The notes under the pieces: generated by a model | The model's database searches: none | Seen by the model: the letters and a program-made list of their open reading frames with translations, nothing else | Told to the model about the DNA's origin: nothing | Position numbers and translations under genes: made by a program | Shown here: in pieces, positions 29,621 through 38,479 of the stretch | Layout of the letters: every line of letters starts with the position of its first letter | How positions within the stretch are numbered: the first letter of the stretch is position 1 | Source of the DNA: Burkholderia pseudomultivorans | GTDB lineage: Bacteria > Pseudomonadota > Gammaproteobacteria > Burkholderiales > Burkholderiaceae | Direction of reading: 5' to 3' | Length of the DNA: 42,176 nt | Assembly: GCF_902499075.1 (NCBI RefSeq) | Contig: NZ_CABVPP010000060.1 | Span: 1-42,176 of the forward strand

Positions 29621-30856
29621 TCACGGGTTGATGTACTGGAACAACGACAGGTTCTGCAGCTGCGCGTAAGCCTTCTGTGCGCCGCTCAGCGCGTTCTGCA
29701 TCTGCAGGAACTGGCTGATCGTCGTCACCATGTCGGTGCTCGTCACGTCCGCGAGGTTGCTCGTGACCTGCAGCGTGTTGGTCTGGTTCACGGCCTGCAT
29801 CGCCTGGATTTCCTGCTCGCGGCCGCCGACCGACGCCTGCACGGTGAGGATGTTCGTCATCGTGTTGTCGAGCTTGGTCGTGCCGGTCGTCATCGTGTTC
29901 GCGAGCGCGGTGGCCGCGGCCGTATCGTTGCCGACCGGCACCTTCAGCGCGGCGATCATCGTGTCGAGCGTCGCGAACACGTCGGTGCCGGCCTGCGGCG
30001 CGGGCGTGACCGAGAACGTGTCGCCCGACGCCGGCGTGCCCGACACCGGCACCGTCAGCCCGTTGCCGAGCGCGATCGCCGTGCCCGCCTCGTACGGCTG
30101 CGGGTCCGTCGTGGTCGCCGGCGTGACGGTGTTGTCGGTCACCGTGTAGGTCGGCGCGTCCGACGTGCCTGCGAACGTGATCGTGAACTGGTGCGCGTTG
30201 GTCGCCGCCGACGGGTCCGTGATCGACACCGCGCCGATCGTGCCCGTGCCCGAGTTGCGCGCGCCGGCGGCCGGCACCGGCTGGCTGCCGAGCATCGGCA
30301 CCGACATGAACACGCTCGCGCCGTCGTCGCCCTGCGCGATCGTGCGCGTATCGGCAATCTGTACCTGGCGCGCGCCGCGGTCGCCGCTGTAGATCGCGCC
30401 GCCGCCCGTACTGTTCGAGAACGGCGCCGTGGTCGACTGGTAGCCGGCGAACAGGTAGTTGCCCGCGCCGTCGGTCGTGTTCGCGAGCGTCATCAGCTGG
30501 TCGCGATAGCCCTGCAGCTGCGTCGCGATCGCCGAGCGGTCGCTGTCGGACAGCGAGCCGTCGCCGGCCTGCATCACGCTCGAGTGGATCGTGTTCAGCA
30601 GGTTGTTGACGGTCGTCAGCGTCTGGTCCTCCTTCTGCAGCGACGACAGCGCGACGTTCTGGTTCGTCGCGTACTGCGACAGCGTCGCCGAGGTCATCGA
30701 CAACTGCACGGCCTGCGCCGCGCCGAGCGGGTTGTCGGCCGGCGTCGACAGGCTCACGCCGCTCGAGATCTGCTGGTAGAGCTGCGCGAGCTGCGCCTGC
30801 TGGTCGCTCATCTGCGCGACGTTGAGCTGGTAGAACTGGGCAGTGGAAATCCGCAT
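29621..30856 (-). CDS. flgL: Flagellar hook-filament junction protein 3
   Basis: 411 residues. The N-terminus MRISTAQFYQLNVAQMSDQQ with LAQLYQQISSGVSLSTPADN is the flagellin-like coiled-coil region of FlgL, and the C-terminus VTTISQFLQMQNALSGAQKAY is the matching helix. A variable beta-rich middle (about 150-320) has Gly/Thr-rich repeats. FlgL joins the hook to the filament together with FlgK and is exported by the flagellar type III system without a signal peptide. It lies 17 bp downstream of flgK and shares its sigma28 promoter. Confidence 0.93.
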   Translation of the reverse strand: MRISTAQFYQLNVAQMSDQQAQLAQLYQQISSGVSLSTPADNPLGAAQAVQLSMTSATLSQYATNQNVALSSLQKEDQTLTTVNNLLNTIHSSVMQAGDGSLSDSDRSAIATQLQGYRDQLMTLANTTDGAGNYLFAGYQSTTAPFSNSTGGGAIYSGDRGARQVQIADTRTIAQGDDGASVFMSVPMLGSQPVPAAGARNSGTGTIGAVSITDPSAATNAHQFTITFAGTSDAPTYTVTDNTVTPATTTDPQPYEAGTAIALGNGLTVPVSGTPASGDTFSVTPAPQAGTDVFATLDTMIAALKVPVGNDTAAATALANTMTTGTTKLDNTMTNILTVQASVGGREQEIQAMQAVNQTNTLQVTSNLADVTSTDMVTTISQFLQMQNALSGAQKAYAQLQNLSLFQYINP

Positions 30857-30873
30857 CGCTTCGATCCCCGGAA

Positions 30874-32853
30874 TCAGTTGAACAGGCCGAGCACGGTCTG
30901 GAACAGCGTCGCCGCCGTCTGGATCACCTTCGCGTTCGCCTGGTAGAGCTGCTGGTACTGCATCAGGTTGGCCGCTTCCTCGTTCTGGTTCACGCCCGAC
31001 ACCGACTGCTGCGACGCGGTGATCTGGCCGACCAGCGCGGTCTGCGCGGCGCTCGACGACTTCAGTTGGCTCGCCGCGTTGCCGATATTGTTCACGTAGC
31101 TCGCGTAGGCACCCGTCAGCGTGACCGTGCCGTTGCCGAACGACTTCGCGCTGACGAGCTTCGACAGCGCGAGCGCGTTGGTGCCGTCGTTGGTGCCGCC
31201 CGCGTACGGGCCGATCTTGAACTGGTCGCCGTCGGCCGGCGCGCCCGACAGCGATACCGTCACGCCGTTGATCGCGCCCGACGCGGTGCCCGACATCGTC
31301 AGCGTCGCGCCGACCGACGGGTCGTACGGCACCGGCGTCGACGGGTCGGCGATCGTCACCTGCTGCGGCGGCGTGCCGGCGATCGTCACGGTCGTGCCGG
31401 CCGGGAAGCCCGACAGCGACTTCGACGCCGCGTCGTAGGTCAGCGTGGTCGACGGCGCCTGGTAGCCGGCGCTCACCGCGCCCTGCGTGATCGTCGCGGT
31501 GCCGGTGTTGGTCGACACGGCCGACGACACGACCGGCGACGCGGCCGCGATCGCCGAGCCGTTCGACGTCGCGAGGCCGAAACCGTCGAGCGCGCCGCGC
31601 GTGGGCAGCACCGTGAACTGGTCGCCGGCGCTCATCGCGCCCGACGAGAACGAGAAGTCGAGCCCGCCGATCGATGCCGGCATCGACTTCGAGGTGCCGA
31701 CCACCGAGCCGCTCGCGCGATCGGTCAGCGTGTACTGGGTGCCGTCGTACGACAGCGTGTAGTCGCTCGCGGTCGGCTGCGACGCGTCGGTAAACGACAC
31801 CGACAGCGCCGCGTCGCCCTTGTTCTGCTGGTTCGCGTAGACGGCCGGCGTGCCGACCGCGAACAGGTTGCCGCCGACGTTGCCCGACAGGTCGATGCCG
31901 AGCGCGTTCTGCGCGTTGACCTGCGCGGCGAAGCTCGTCGCGATCGCGCCGAGCTGCGCCTGCGCGGGGTCGAGCGTCTGGCTGCGGAACGCGAGCAGGC
32001 CGCCGAGCGTGCCGCCCGACAGCGACGCGTCCGACAGGTACTGGTTCTGGCCCGGCGGGTTCGCGCCGGCGATCCCCTGCGACACGACGGTCAGCTCGCT
32101 CGGATCGGACGGCGACGTGACGGCCGCGAGCTGGTAGCTCTTGTCGGCGACGACGAGCGGCTGGCCGCCCGCGAGGAACACGCTGTAGCCGTCGCTGTTG
32201 CGCACCACCTGCACGCCCGCGAGGCCCGACAGGTTCGACACCGCGAGGTCGCGCTGGTCCATCAGCTGGTTCGGCGGCTGGCCCTGGCTGCTCGCCGCGG
32301 AGATCTGCTGGTTCAGCTGCGCGATCTGCGCGGTGTACGCGTTGATCTGCGACACGGTGCTCGTCAGCTGCGTGTTCACGCTCTGGCGCAGCGCGTCGTA
32401 CTGCTGGCCGGCCGCCGTGATCTGGTCGGCGAGCGTCTGCGCGTTGCTCATCGCGGTCTGCCGCACCGACGGGTCGGACGCGTTGTTCGCGACGTTCTGC
32501 AGCCCGGTGAAATAGTTCGTGATCGCGGTCGAGATCCCGGCCGTCGGGCTGCCGACGTAGTTGTTCAGCTGCGCGACAAGCGAATACCAGGTCGACAGCG
32601 CGCCGCCCTGCGTCTGCGCGGTGTTCAGCTGGTCGCTCAGGTACTGGCTGTACTGCCGCTGCACGGTGACGGTGTTCACGCCTTGCGGCATGTAGCCGCT
32701 GCTCGTGTACTGGCCGCTCGCCTCGGCATAGACGGGCCGCTCGACCGAATAGCCCGGCGTCGCGGCATTGCTGATGTTCTGGCCGGTCGTCGTGAGGCCC
32801 CAGAGTGCGGCATTCAGGCCGCTGACGCCGAGGTTCATGAGTGAGTTGGACAT
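30874..32853 (-). CDS. flgK: Flagellar hook-associated protein 1
   Basis: 659 residues. N-terminal rod/hook motif LMNLGVSGLNAALWGLTTTGQNISNAATPGYS, and C-terminal NEEAANLMQYQQLYQANAKVIQTAATLFQTVLGLF, the paired helices of axial proteins. The middle domain contains many short Gly/Ser/Thr-rich beta repeats typical of the exposed D2/D3 part. It is the first junction protein at the hook tip. The ATG at 32853 gives the standard MSNSLMNLG start with AGGAT upstream. A sigma28 promoter lies 56-82 bp upstream, so flgKL can be expressed late and separately from the rod and hook genes. Confidence 0.94.
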   Translation of the reverse strand: MSNSLMNLGVSGLNAALWGLTTTGQNISNAATPGYSVERPVYAEASGQYTSSGYMPQGVNTVTVQRQYSQYLSDQLNTAQTQGGALSTWYSLVAQLNNYVGSPTAGISTAITNYFTGLQNVANNASDPSVRQTAMSNAQTLADQITAAGQQYDALRQSVNTQLTSTVSQINAYTAQIAQLNQQISAASSQGQPPNQLMDQRDLAVSNLSGLAGVQVVRNSDGYSVFLAGGQPLVVADKSYQLAAVTSPSDPSELTVVSQGIAGANPPGQNQYLSDASLSGGTLGGLLAFRSQTLDPAQAQLGAIATSFAAQVNAQNALGIDLSGNVGGNLFAVGTPAVYANQQNKGDAALSVSFTDASQPTASDYTLSYDGTQYTLTDRASGSVVGTSKSMPASIGGLDFSFSSGAMSAGDQFTVLPTRGALDGFGLATSNGSAIAAASPVVSSAVSTNTGTATITQGAVSAGYQAPSTTLTYDAASKSLSGFPAGTTVTIAGTPPQQVTIADPSTPVPYDPSVGATLTMSGTASGAINGVTVSLSGAPADGDQFKIGPYAGGTNDGTNALALSKLVSAKSFGNGTVTLTGAYASYVNNIGNAASQLKSSSAAQTALVGQITASQQSVSGVNQNEEAANLMQYQQLYQANAKVIQTAATLFQTVLGLFN

Positions 32854-32908
32854 GCGCGATCCTGATGAGCCGGCCGCGCTGCGGCCGCCGGGTTGCGTGA
32901 CTCCCGGT

Positions 32909-32935
32909 ATAACGGCCGCGGATCGGAAAAATTGA
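32909..32935 (-). promoter_or_regulatory. Sigma28 (FliA) promoter of flgKL
   Basis: On the minus strand TCAATTTT, an 11-nt spacer, then GCCGTTAT: six of eight bases match at each element of the FliA consensus TAAAGTTT-N11-GCCGATAA. The predicted leader is about 50 nt. Confidence 0.72.
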
Positions 32936-33023
32936 GGGAAAAATGCGCGTACGACGCATCGACGTACGTCGTGCGTCGAAACGGCGGGCGGCGAGCGCGC
33001 GCGACGGCGCGCCGACGGTGGCG

Positions 33024-33779
33024 TCAGGCCCGCGCGAGCGAGCGGCGCTTCATCTCGAGCTGCGTGATCAGCCGCTGCAGCGTATTCTCCGCGCTGCCCG
33101 GCAGCGACAGGAAGCGAAAGCCGAGCTGGTAGCGCCGCGAGCCGTTCGGCATCTGCGTCGAGCGCTGCGACACGAGCTGCAGGTCGAGCGACAGCTTGCC
33201 GTGGCCGTTCAGCTCGAGCTCGGCGCCGGGCAGCTGCGTGCCGACCTCCAGCGTCTCGACGCGCTCGTCGGCCGTGCGCAGCCCGACGCCGCCGAGCGAC
33301 AGGTTGTGCACCTCGAACACGAAGCTTTCGCCGCTCGGCAGCGTGCCGCGGCACAGATACGGATCGACGACCGGCGCGTCGACGCGGAAATATTCGCGGC
33401 GCTGGATGCAGACCAGCACGTCGGGAAAATCGGCGGCGAACGCAGGCAGCCCCTCGTAGCGCGTCTCGCGCGGCGTGCCCGTCGCGAATTCGACGCGCAC
33501 GCCTTCCGGTGCGGCCGAGAACGTGCAATGCGACGCGCCGAGGATGCCGGCGTTCTGCTCGGCCAGCGCGCCCCAGTCGAACGTGAACGTCCGTGCGCCG
33601 ACGTCGACCTCGAGCAGCCGCGTGACGAGCTGGCCGCCCGGATACTGGACGGTCAGGAAATCGCCGCGGTTCACGAGGTTGCGCAATTGCACGCCGATCT
33701 CCAGCGGATTGCGGCGGGCAAAGTCGGGGCCGGAATGGCCTGCATCCAGGCTCGGATCCGTCGACGTTTCGATATTCAT
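33024..33779 (-). CDS. ycgR: YcgR-type flagellar brake protein (c-di-GMP-binding PilZ domain)
   Basis: 251 residues: an N-terminal YcgR domain (about 22-120: NPLEIGVQLRNLVNRGDFLT, TFTFDWG) and a C-terminal PilZ domain. Both c-di-GMP-binding signatures are present: RREYFR (RxxxR, Arg128-Arg132) and NLSLGGVGL ((D/N)xSxxG, Asn159-Gly164). When loaded with c-di-GMP, YcgR acts on the motor to slow swimming. Its place between flgJ and flgK, with its own near-perfect sigma28 promoter, ties the brake to late flagellar expression. The ATG at 33779 has only a weak ribosome-binding site. Confidence 0.92.
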   Translation of the reverse strand: MNIETSTDPSLDAGHSGPDFARRNPLEIGVQLRNLVNRGDFLTVQYPGGQLVTRLLEVDVGARTFTFDWGALAEQNAGILGASHCTFSAAPEGVRVEFATGTPRETRYEGLPAFAADFPDVLVCIQRREYFRVDAPVVDPYLCRGTLPSGESFVFEVHNLSLGGVGLRTADERVETLEVGTQLPGAELELNGHGKLSLDLQLVSQRSTQMPNGSRRYQLGFRFLSLPGSAENTLQRLITQLEMKRRSLARA

Positions 33780-33871
33780 GGCTAGCCGGTCTTTCTTGTC
33801 GTGGGCGCACGGAAAACCGGTGCGCGGTAAAACCGGGCCAGAAAACGGGCCCGGTCGCAGGTCTCTCACAC

Positions 33872-33898
33872 TTAGCGGCAGTGCTGACCGAAAGTTTA
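33872..33898 (-). promoter_or_regulatory. Sigma28 (FliA) promoter of ycgR
   Basis: On the minus strand TAAACTTT, an 11-nt spacer, then GCCGCTAA: seven of eight bases match in each element of the FliA consensus. The predicted leader of about 85 nt contains three AAAACCGG-like repeats (starting near 33813, 33829 and 33842 on the plus strand). Confidence 0.82.
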
Positions 33899-33994
33899 GA
33901 ACGATTTGCCGATTTTTTTTGCGCAAACGTTGAAACCGCGCGCGGCGGGCAGCCGGGCGCGGTCCGAAAGGTCGGGCGGCAGGCGGGCGGCCCG

Positions 33995-34987
33995 TCAGCC
34001 GATCTGCTGCATGATCGAGATCAGCTTCTTCGCGTAGTTCGGGTCGGTCGCATAGCCTGCCTTCTGCAGCCCGTGCGCGAAACCTTCGACGCTGCGGCTC
34101 GCGCTCAGGACGCCAGCATAGCGCGGATTGTTCTTCAGCAGGTTCGCGTAATCGGTCATCGCGTGCTCGTACGAATCGTACGCGCGGAACTTCGCGACGA
34201 CGCGGCGCGGCGTGCCGTTCACGTATTCGGTGGTCAGCGCCGACACCGTCCGGCCGGTCCAGCCCTTGGTCGCCTTGATGCCGAACACGTTGTGGCTGGT
34301 CGAGCCGTCGGCCGCGCGGATCTCGCGCTTGCCCCAGCCCGATTCGAGCGCGGCCTGGCCGACGATGAAGCGCGCCGGGATGCCGGTCGCCGCGCTGGCC
34401 GCCTGCGCGGGCGCGGCCAGCCGGTCGACGAACGCGTCGGCGTCCGGCGAGCCGCTCGCGCCCTTCAGCGGCGGCGTCAGCGCGCTGCCGGCCGTATAGC
34501 CGCGCGCGCCAGCCAGGCCGCCGTTGTTCGACGCCGCGTTCGCATACGCCTTCGCCATCGCGTTCATCGCGGCGAGGCTGCCCTCGCTGCCGGACTCGCC
34601 GAAACCGGCGGCGCCCAGCCCGGCCGCGCCGAGATCGGCCGCCGTGCCGCCGCCCGCGCCCTGCCCCGCATTGCGCATCAACTGCTTCATCAGCGCGTCG
34701 GCGACGCCGATCCCGCGCGACGACATCTGCTGCGCGAGCTGCTGGTCGAGCATCGACGTGTACATCTTCGACGTGTGCGAGTCGAACAGCCCGCCGTCGG
34801 GCGTCGCGTCGCGCATGCTCTTCAGCATCATCTGCGTGAACATCGCGTCGAACTGGCCCGCGACGAGCTTCGCGCCGCCCTGCGGCGACTGCTTCACCTG
34901 CGCGCGCAGCGCGTCGAAGCCCTGTACGTCGAGCGCGAAGCGCTGCGTGAGGTCGCCCGCGCCCGGAAGATTCGCCGAATTCGCCAT
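33995..34987 (-). CDS. flgJ: Flagellar rod assembly protein / peptidoglycan hydrolase
   Basis: 330 residues with two domains. The N-terminal rod-binding domain (about 40-100) contains GQFDAMFTQMMLKSMRDATP. A Gly/Ala-rich linker follows (about 108-200). The C-terminal glucosaminidase domain (GH73-like, about 185-328) has GQAALESGWGKREI with the catalytic Glu at 215. The protein caps the growing rod and cuts peptidoglycan to let it through. This dual-domain form is typical of beta- and gammaproteobacteria. The ATG follows the flgI stop codon directly (TAAATG). No Sec signal is present, as expected for export by the flagellar apparatus. Confidence 0.93.
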   Translation of the reverse strand: MANSANLPGAGDLTQRFALDVQGFDALRAQVKQSPQGGAKLVAGQFDAMFTQMMLKSMRDATPDGGLFDSHTSKMYTSMLDQQLAQQMSSRGIGVADALMKQLMRNAGQGAGGGTAADLGAAGLGAAGFGESGSEGSLAAMNAMAKAYANAASNNGGLAGARGYTAGSALTPPLKGASGSPDADAFVDRLAAPAQAASAATGIPARFIVGQAALESGWGKREIRAADGSTSHNVFGIKATKGWTGRTVSALTTEYVNGTPRRVVAKFRAYDSYEHAMTDYANLLKNNPRYAGVLSASRSVEGFAHGLQKAGYATDPNYAKKLISIMQQIG

Positions 34988-36160
34988 TTAGATGATCTCC
35001 AGGTCCGCGCGCAGCGCGCCGGCCGCCTTCATCGCCTGCAGGATCGACATCAGGTCGGCCGGCGTCGCGCCGAGCGTGTTGAGCGCCTTCACGACGTCGG
35101 CGAGGTTCGCGCCGGCCGTCACCATCTTCAGCGCGCCGTTGTCCTGCTTCAGCTGGATCTGCGACTGCTGCGCGACCACCGTCTGCCCGTTCGAGAACGG
35201 CCCCGGCTGCGACACGACCGGCTGCGTGTTGACGACGACCGACAGGTTGCCGTGCGCGACCGCGCAGCTTTGCAGCGTGACCATCTGGTTCATCACGATC
35301 GAGCCGGTGCGCGCGTTCAGGATCACCTTCGCGGCGGCCTTGTCCGGGCTCACGTCGAGGTTCTGCAGGCGCGCCATGAACGCGACCTGCTGCGCCGGGT
35401 CGGCCGGCGCGGCGAGCTGGATCGTGCGGCCGTCGAGCGCCGTCGCGACGCCCGGGCCGAAGTTCGAATTGACCGCCGACACGATGCGCTGCGCGGTGCC
35501 GTAGTCCATGTCGTTCAGCTGCAGCTGCAGCATCCCGTTCATCTGCGCGAGCGCGTTCGGCACCGAGCGCTCGACGATCGCGCCGCCGACGATGCGCCCG
35601 GCCGCGAGCTGGTTCACCTGCACGCGGCTGCCGTTCGCGCTGGCGCCGGCGCCGCCGACCGCCATGTTGCCCTGCGCGAGCGCATACACCTGCCCGTCCG
35701 CGCCCTTCAGCGGCGTGAGCAGCAGCGTGCCGCCGCGCAGGCTCTTCGCGTTGCCGAGCGACGACACCGTCACGTCGAGCGCCTCGCCCGGCCGCGCGAA
35801 CGGCGGCAGCGTCGCGGTCACCATCACGGCCGCGACGTTCTTCAGCTGCATGTTGTTCAGCTGCGACGCGCCGCCGTTGGCCGAGCCGTTGTTGATCGAG
35901 ATGCCGAGGTTCGCGAGCATGTTCGCGAGCGTCTGCGTCGTAAACGGCGTCTGCATCGTCTGGTCGCCGGTGCCGTCGAGGCCGACGACGAGGCCATAGC
36001 CGATCAGCGGGTTGTCGCGCACGCCCTGGATCTGCGCGAGGTCCTTCAGGCGCTCGGCGCGCGCGGGGCCCGCGCCGAGCCCGCACGCGGCGGCGACCAG
36101 CAGCAGCGCGACGGCGGCATGCGCGCGAAACGACAGGCGACGAAGTACGGTCTTGTGCAT
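34988..36160 (-). CDS. flgI: Flagellar P-ring protein
   Basis: 390 residues from the ATG at 36160, with a Sec signal peptide ([20 protein letters not shown], cleavage after ARA near residue 34). [32 protein letters not shown] is the strongly conserved FlgI N-terminus, and [24 protein letters not shown] its C-terminus. It polymerises in the periplasm around the rod as the P-ring. A GTG at 36172 would add four residues and overlap flgH by 7 bp; the ATG leaves a 5-bp gap and is preferred. It lies between flgH and flgJ, without gaps. Confidence 0.94.
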   Translation of the reverse strand: MHKTVLRRLSFRAHAAVALLLVAAACGLGAGPARAERLKDLAQIQGVRDNPLIGYGLVVGLDGTGDQTMQTPFTTQTLANMLANLGISINNGSANGGASQLNNMQLKNVAAVMVTATLPPFARPGEALDVTVSSLGNAKSLRGGTLLLTPLKGADGQVYALAQGNMAVGGAGASANGSRVQVNQLAAGRIVGGAIVERSVPNALAQMNGMLQLQLNDMDYGTAQRIVSAVNSNFGPGVATALDGRTIQLAAPADPAQQVAFMARLQNLDVSPDKAAAKVILNARTGSIVMNQMVTLQSCAVAHGNLSVVVNTQPVVSQPGPFSNGQTVVAQQSQIQLKQDNGALKMVTAGANLADVVKALNTLGATPADLMSILQAMKAAGALRADLEII

Positions 36161-36165
36161 CGGCG

Positions 36166-36855
36166 TCACCACGGCGCGATATTGAGGAAGAAGCGCTGCA
36201 GCCAGCCCATTGTCTCGGCTTCGTTGATGTAGCCCTTCGCCGAGTATTCGATCTTCGCGTCGGCGACCTGCGTCGAATAGACGGAGTTCGCGCCGGAAAT
36301 CGTGTTCGGGTTGACGACGCCCGAGAAGCGCACGAATTCGTTGCCCTGGTTGATCAGCATCTGCTTTTCGCCGCTGACCACCAGGTTGCCGTTCGGCAGC
36401 ACGTTGGTGACGGTCACCGTGATCGTGCCGTTGAAGGTGTTCGCCGCGCTCGCGCCGCCGGTCGCGGCGAACTTGTTGTCGCCCGACGCCGACAGGTTCG
36501 CCTTGCTGAACAGCCCGCCGAGGAAGCCGGCGGTCGGCACGTTGAAGTCGGTGTTGCCCTGCCGGTTGGTGTTCGCGCCCGACGACTTGGTCGCGTTGAT
36601 GTTTTCCGCGATCACGATCGTCAGGATGTCGCCGATGTTGCGCGGCCGCTGATCCTCGAACAGCGGCCGGCCCGCGTAGCCGGGATTGAAGATCGAGCCG
36701 GGCGCCTGCATCGACACCGGCATCGGCGGCTGCGCCGTCATCGGCTGCTGGATGATCGGCTCGTGCGGAATCTGCGCGCAGCCGGCGAACGCCGCCACCG
36801 CGACCGCGCAGGCGGCGCGGACGGTGGCGGGCGGGAGGAGGCGAACCTGCTTCAT
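36166..36855 (-). CDS. flgH: Flagellar L-ring lipoprotein
   Basis: 229 residues with a lipoprotein signal (lipobox AFAGC, Cys26). The conserved core reads [20 protein letters not shown], then [19 protein letters not shown], and the C-terminus [20 protein letters not shown] ends in [12 protein letters not shown], characteristic of FlgH. It forms the outer-membrane L-ring. A Pro/Met-rich linker (about 38-52) precedes the core. It is cotranscribed with flgG (20-bp gap) and flgI. Confidence 0.94.
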   Translation of the reverse strand: MKQVRLLPPATVRAACAVAVAAFAGCAQIPHEPIIQQPMTAQPPMPVSMQAPGSIFNPGYAGRPLFEDQRPRNIGDILTIVIAENINATKSSGANTNRQGNTDFNVPTAGFLGGLFSKANLSASGDNKFAATGGASAANTFNGTITVTVTNVLPNGNLVVSGEKQMLINQGNEFVRFSGVVNPNTISGANSVYSTQVADAKIEYSAKGYINEAETMGWLQRFFLNIAPW

Positions 36856-36875
36856 GGCAACGACGGGATGTCCGG

Positions 36876-37664
36876 TTAACTCTTCATCTGCGTGACGGTC
36901 TGCAGCATCTGGTCGGACGTCGTCACGGCCTTGCTGTTGATCTCGTACGCGCGCTGCGTCTGGATCATGTTGACCAGCTCCTGCACCACGTTCACGTTCG
37001 ACGCCTCGACATAGCCCTGGTTGAGCGTACCCGCGCCGTTCAGGCCCGGCTGCGACACGTTCGGCGCACCCGACGAGGTGGTTTCCGCGAACAGGTTCTC
37101 GCCCTTCGCCTCGAGGCCGGCCGGGTTGATGAAGGTCGCGACCTGCAGCGAGCCGATCTGCACCGCGTTGCTCGAGCCCGGCTGCGTGACCGACACGACG
37201 CCGTCCTTGCCGATCGTCAGCGACGTCGCGTTCTGCGGCACCGTGATCGCCGGCAGGATCTGGTAGCCGCTCGACGTGACGAGCTGGCCCTGCGCGTTGG
37301 TCTGGAACGAGCCGTCGCGCGTGTACGCGTTGGTGCCGTCCGGCATCAGCACCTGGAAGAAGCCCGCGCCGTTGATCGCGACGTCCTTCGAGTTGCCGGT
37401 CTGCGTGAGGCTGCCCTGCGTATACAGGCGCTCGGTCGCGACCTGCTGCACGCCGGTGCCGAGCTGCAGGCCCGACGGCAGCTCGGTCTGCTGCGTCGAG
37501 TTCGCGCCGGGCTGGCGGATGGTCTGGTACAGCAGGTCCTCGAACACCGCGCGCGAGCCCTTGAAGCCGTTGGTGCTGACGTTCGCGAGGTTGTTCGAGA
37601 TCACGTCCATCTGCGCCTGCTGCGCATTCATGCCGGTGGCGGCGATATAGAGCGAACGATTCAC
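36876..37664 (-). CDS. flgG: Flagellar distal rod protein
   Basis: 262 residues. N-terminal axial motif [40 protein letters not shown], and C-terminal [28 protein letters not shown], both standard for FlgG. The central [25 protein letters not shown] is the conserved rod-hook core. It forms the distal rod. The start codon is GTG at 37664 with AGGAGA 9 nt upstream; there is no ATG alternative that keeps the motif. Confidence 0.95.
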   Translation of the reverse strand: MNRSLYIAATGMNAQQAQMDVISNNLANVSTNGFKGSRAVFEDLLYQTIRQPGANSTQQTELPSGLQLGTGVQQVATERLYTQGSLTQTGNSKDVAINGAGFFQVLMPDGTNAYTRDGSFQTNAQGQLVTSSGYQILPAITVPQNATSLTIGKDGVVSVTQPGSSNAVQIGSLQVATFINPAGLEAKGENLFAETTSSGAPNVSQPGLNGAGTLNQGYVEASNVNVVQELVNMIQTQRAYEINSKAVTTSDQMLQTVTQMKS

Positions 37665-37700
37665 TTGTTAGGTTCTCCTGCTAGGGCTGGCGCGAGTCGC

Positions 37701-38459
37701 TCAGCTGAAGTTGAGCAGCTGGTTCGCCGACTGCTCGTTCTGGTCGGCCGTCTGGATCAGCTTCGACTGAAGCTGGAACGCGCGCGCGTTGTCGATCATC
37801 GCGACCATCGCGGTCACCGGGTTCACGTTGCTGCCTTCGAGCGAGTTCGGCGTGACGACGACGTTCGGGTCGGCATCGGCCGGATTGCCGTCGGCGGTGC
37901 GGAACAGCCCGTCGTTGCCGCGCGTGAGCGTGGCCGGATCGGGATTGACGAGCTTCATCTGGTCGACGATCGCGACCGCCGTCGGCGGGTCGCCTGGCAT
38001 CAGCGCGGACACCGTGCCGTCCTTGCCGATCGTCACTTCCGCGTTCGGCGGCACCGAGATCGGGCCGCCGTTGCCGACCACCGGCAGGTTGCTCGCGTTG
38101 ACGAGCTGGCCGTTCTGGTCGACGTGCAGGTTGCCGGCGCGCGTATACGCCTCGCTGCCGTCGGCCAGCTGCACGGACAGCCAGCCCGCGCCCTGCACCG
38201 CGACGTCGAGCGGATTGCCGGTGCGCGTGATCGGTCCCGGCGCAAAGTCCGCGCCCGGCGTCGACGCGAGCACGTAGGTGCGCGTCGTCGTCGGGTCGAC
38301 CGTGCTGCCGTCGCCGAAATTCATCGGCACCGCGCGATAGGTCGCGAGCTGCGCGCGAAAGCCCGTCGTCGACGCGTTCGCGAGGTTGTTCGCGACGATC
38401 GCCTGCTGGTCGAGCGACTGCGACGCGCCCGTCATCGCCGTGTAGATCAGTCGGTCCAT
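37701..38459 (-). CDS. flgF: Flagellar proximal rod protein
   Basis: 252 residues starting MDRLIYTAMTGASQSLDQQA, the FlgF form of the axial N-terminus, followed by NNLANASTTGFRAQLATYRA. The C-terminus reads LEGSNVNPVTAMVAMIDNARAFQLQSKLI. It is one of the four proximal/distal rod proteins exported by the flagellar type III system. It lies between flgE (20-bp gap) and flgG (36-bp gap) in the usual order. Confidence 0.94.
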   Translation of the reverse strand: MDRLIYTAMTGASQSLDQQAIVANNLANASTTGFRAQLATYRAVPMNFGDGSTVDPTTTRTYVLASTPGADFAPGPITRTGNPLDVAVQGAGWLSVQLADGSEAYTRAGNLHVDQNGQLVNASNLPVVGNGGPISVPPNAEVTIGKDGTVSALMPGDPPTAVAIVDQMKLVNPDPATLTRGNDGLFRTADGNPADADPNVVVTPNSLEGSNVNPVTAMVAMIDNARAFQLQSKLIQTADQNEQSANQLLNFS

Positions 38460-38479
38460 GGCTGCCCGTTATCCGCGCG

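Noticed and set aside
29621-32959. A single 1112-residue frame joining flgL to upstream sequence, suggesting a fusion
   Set aside because: The upstream part is flgK read in the wrong frame. FlgL starts at the conserved MRISTAQFY with its own ATG at 30856.
33900-33925. T-run (GATTTTTTTT) on the plus strand as a terminator
   Set aside because: No stable hairpin directly precedes it on the plus strand, and no plus-strand gene ends there.
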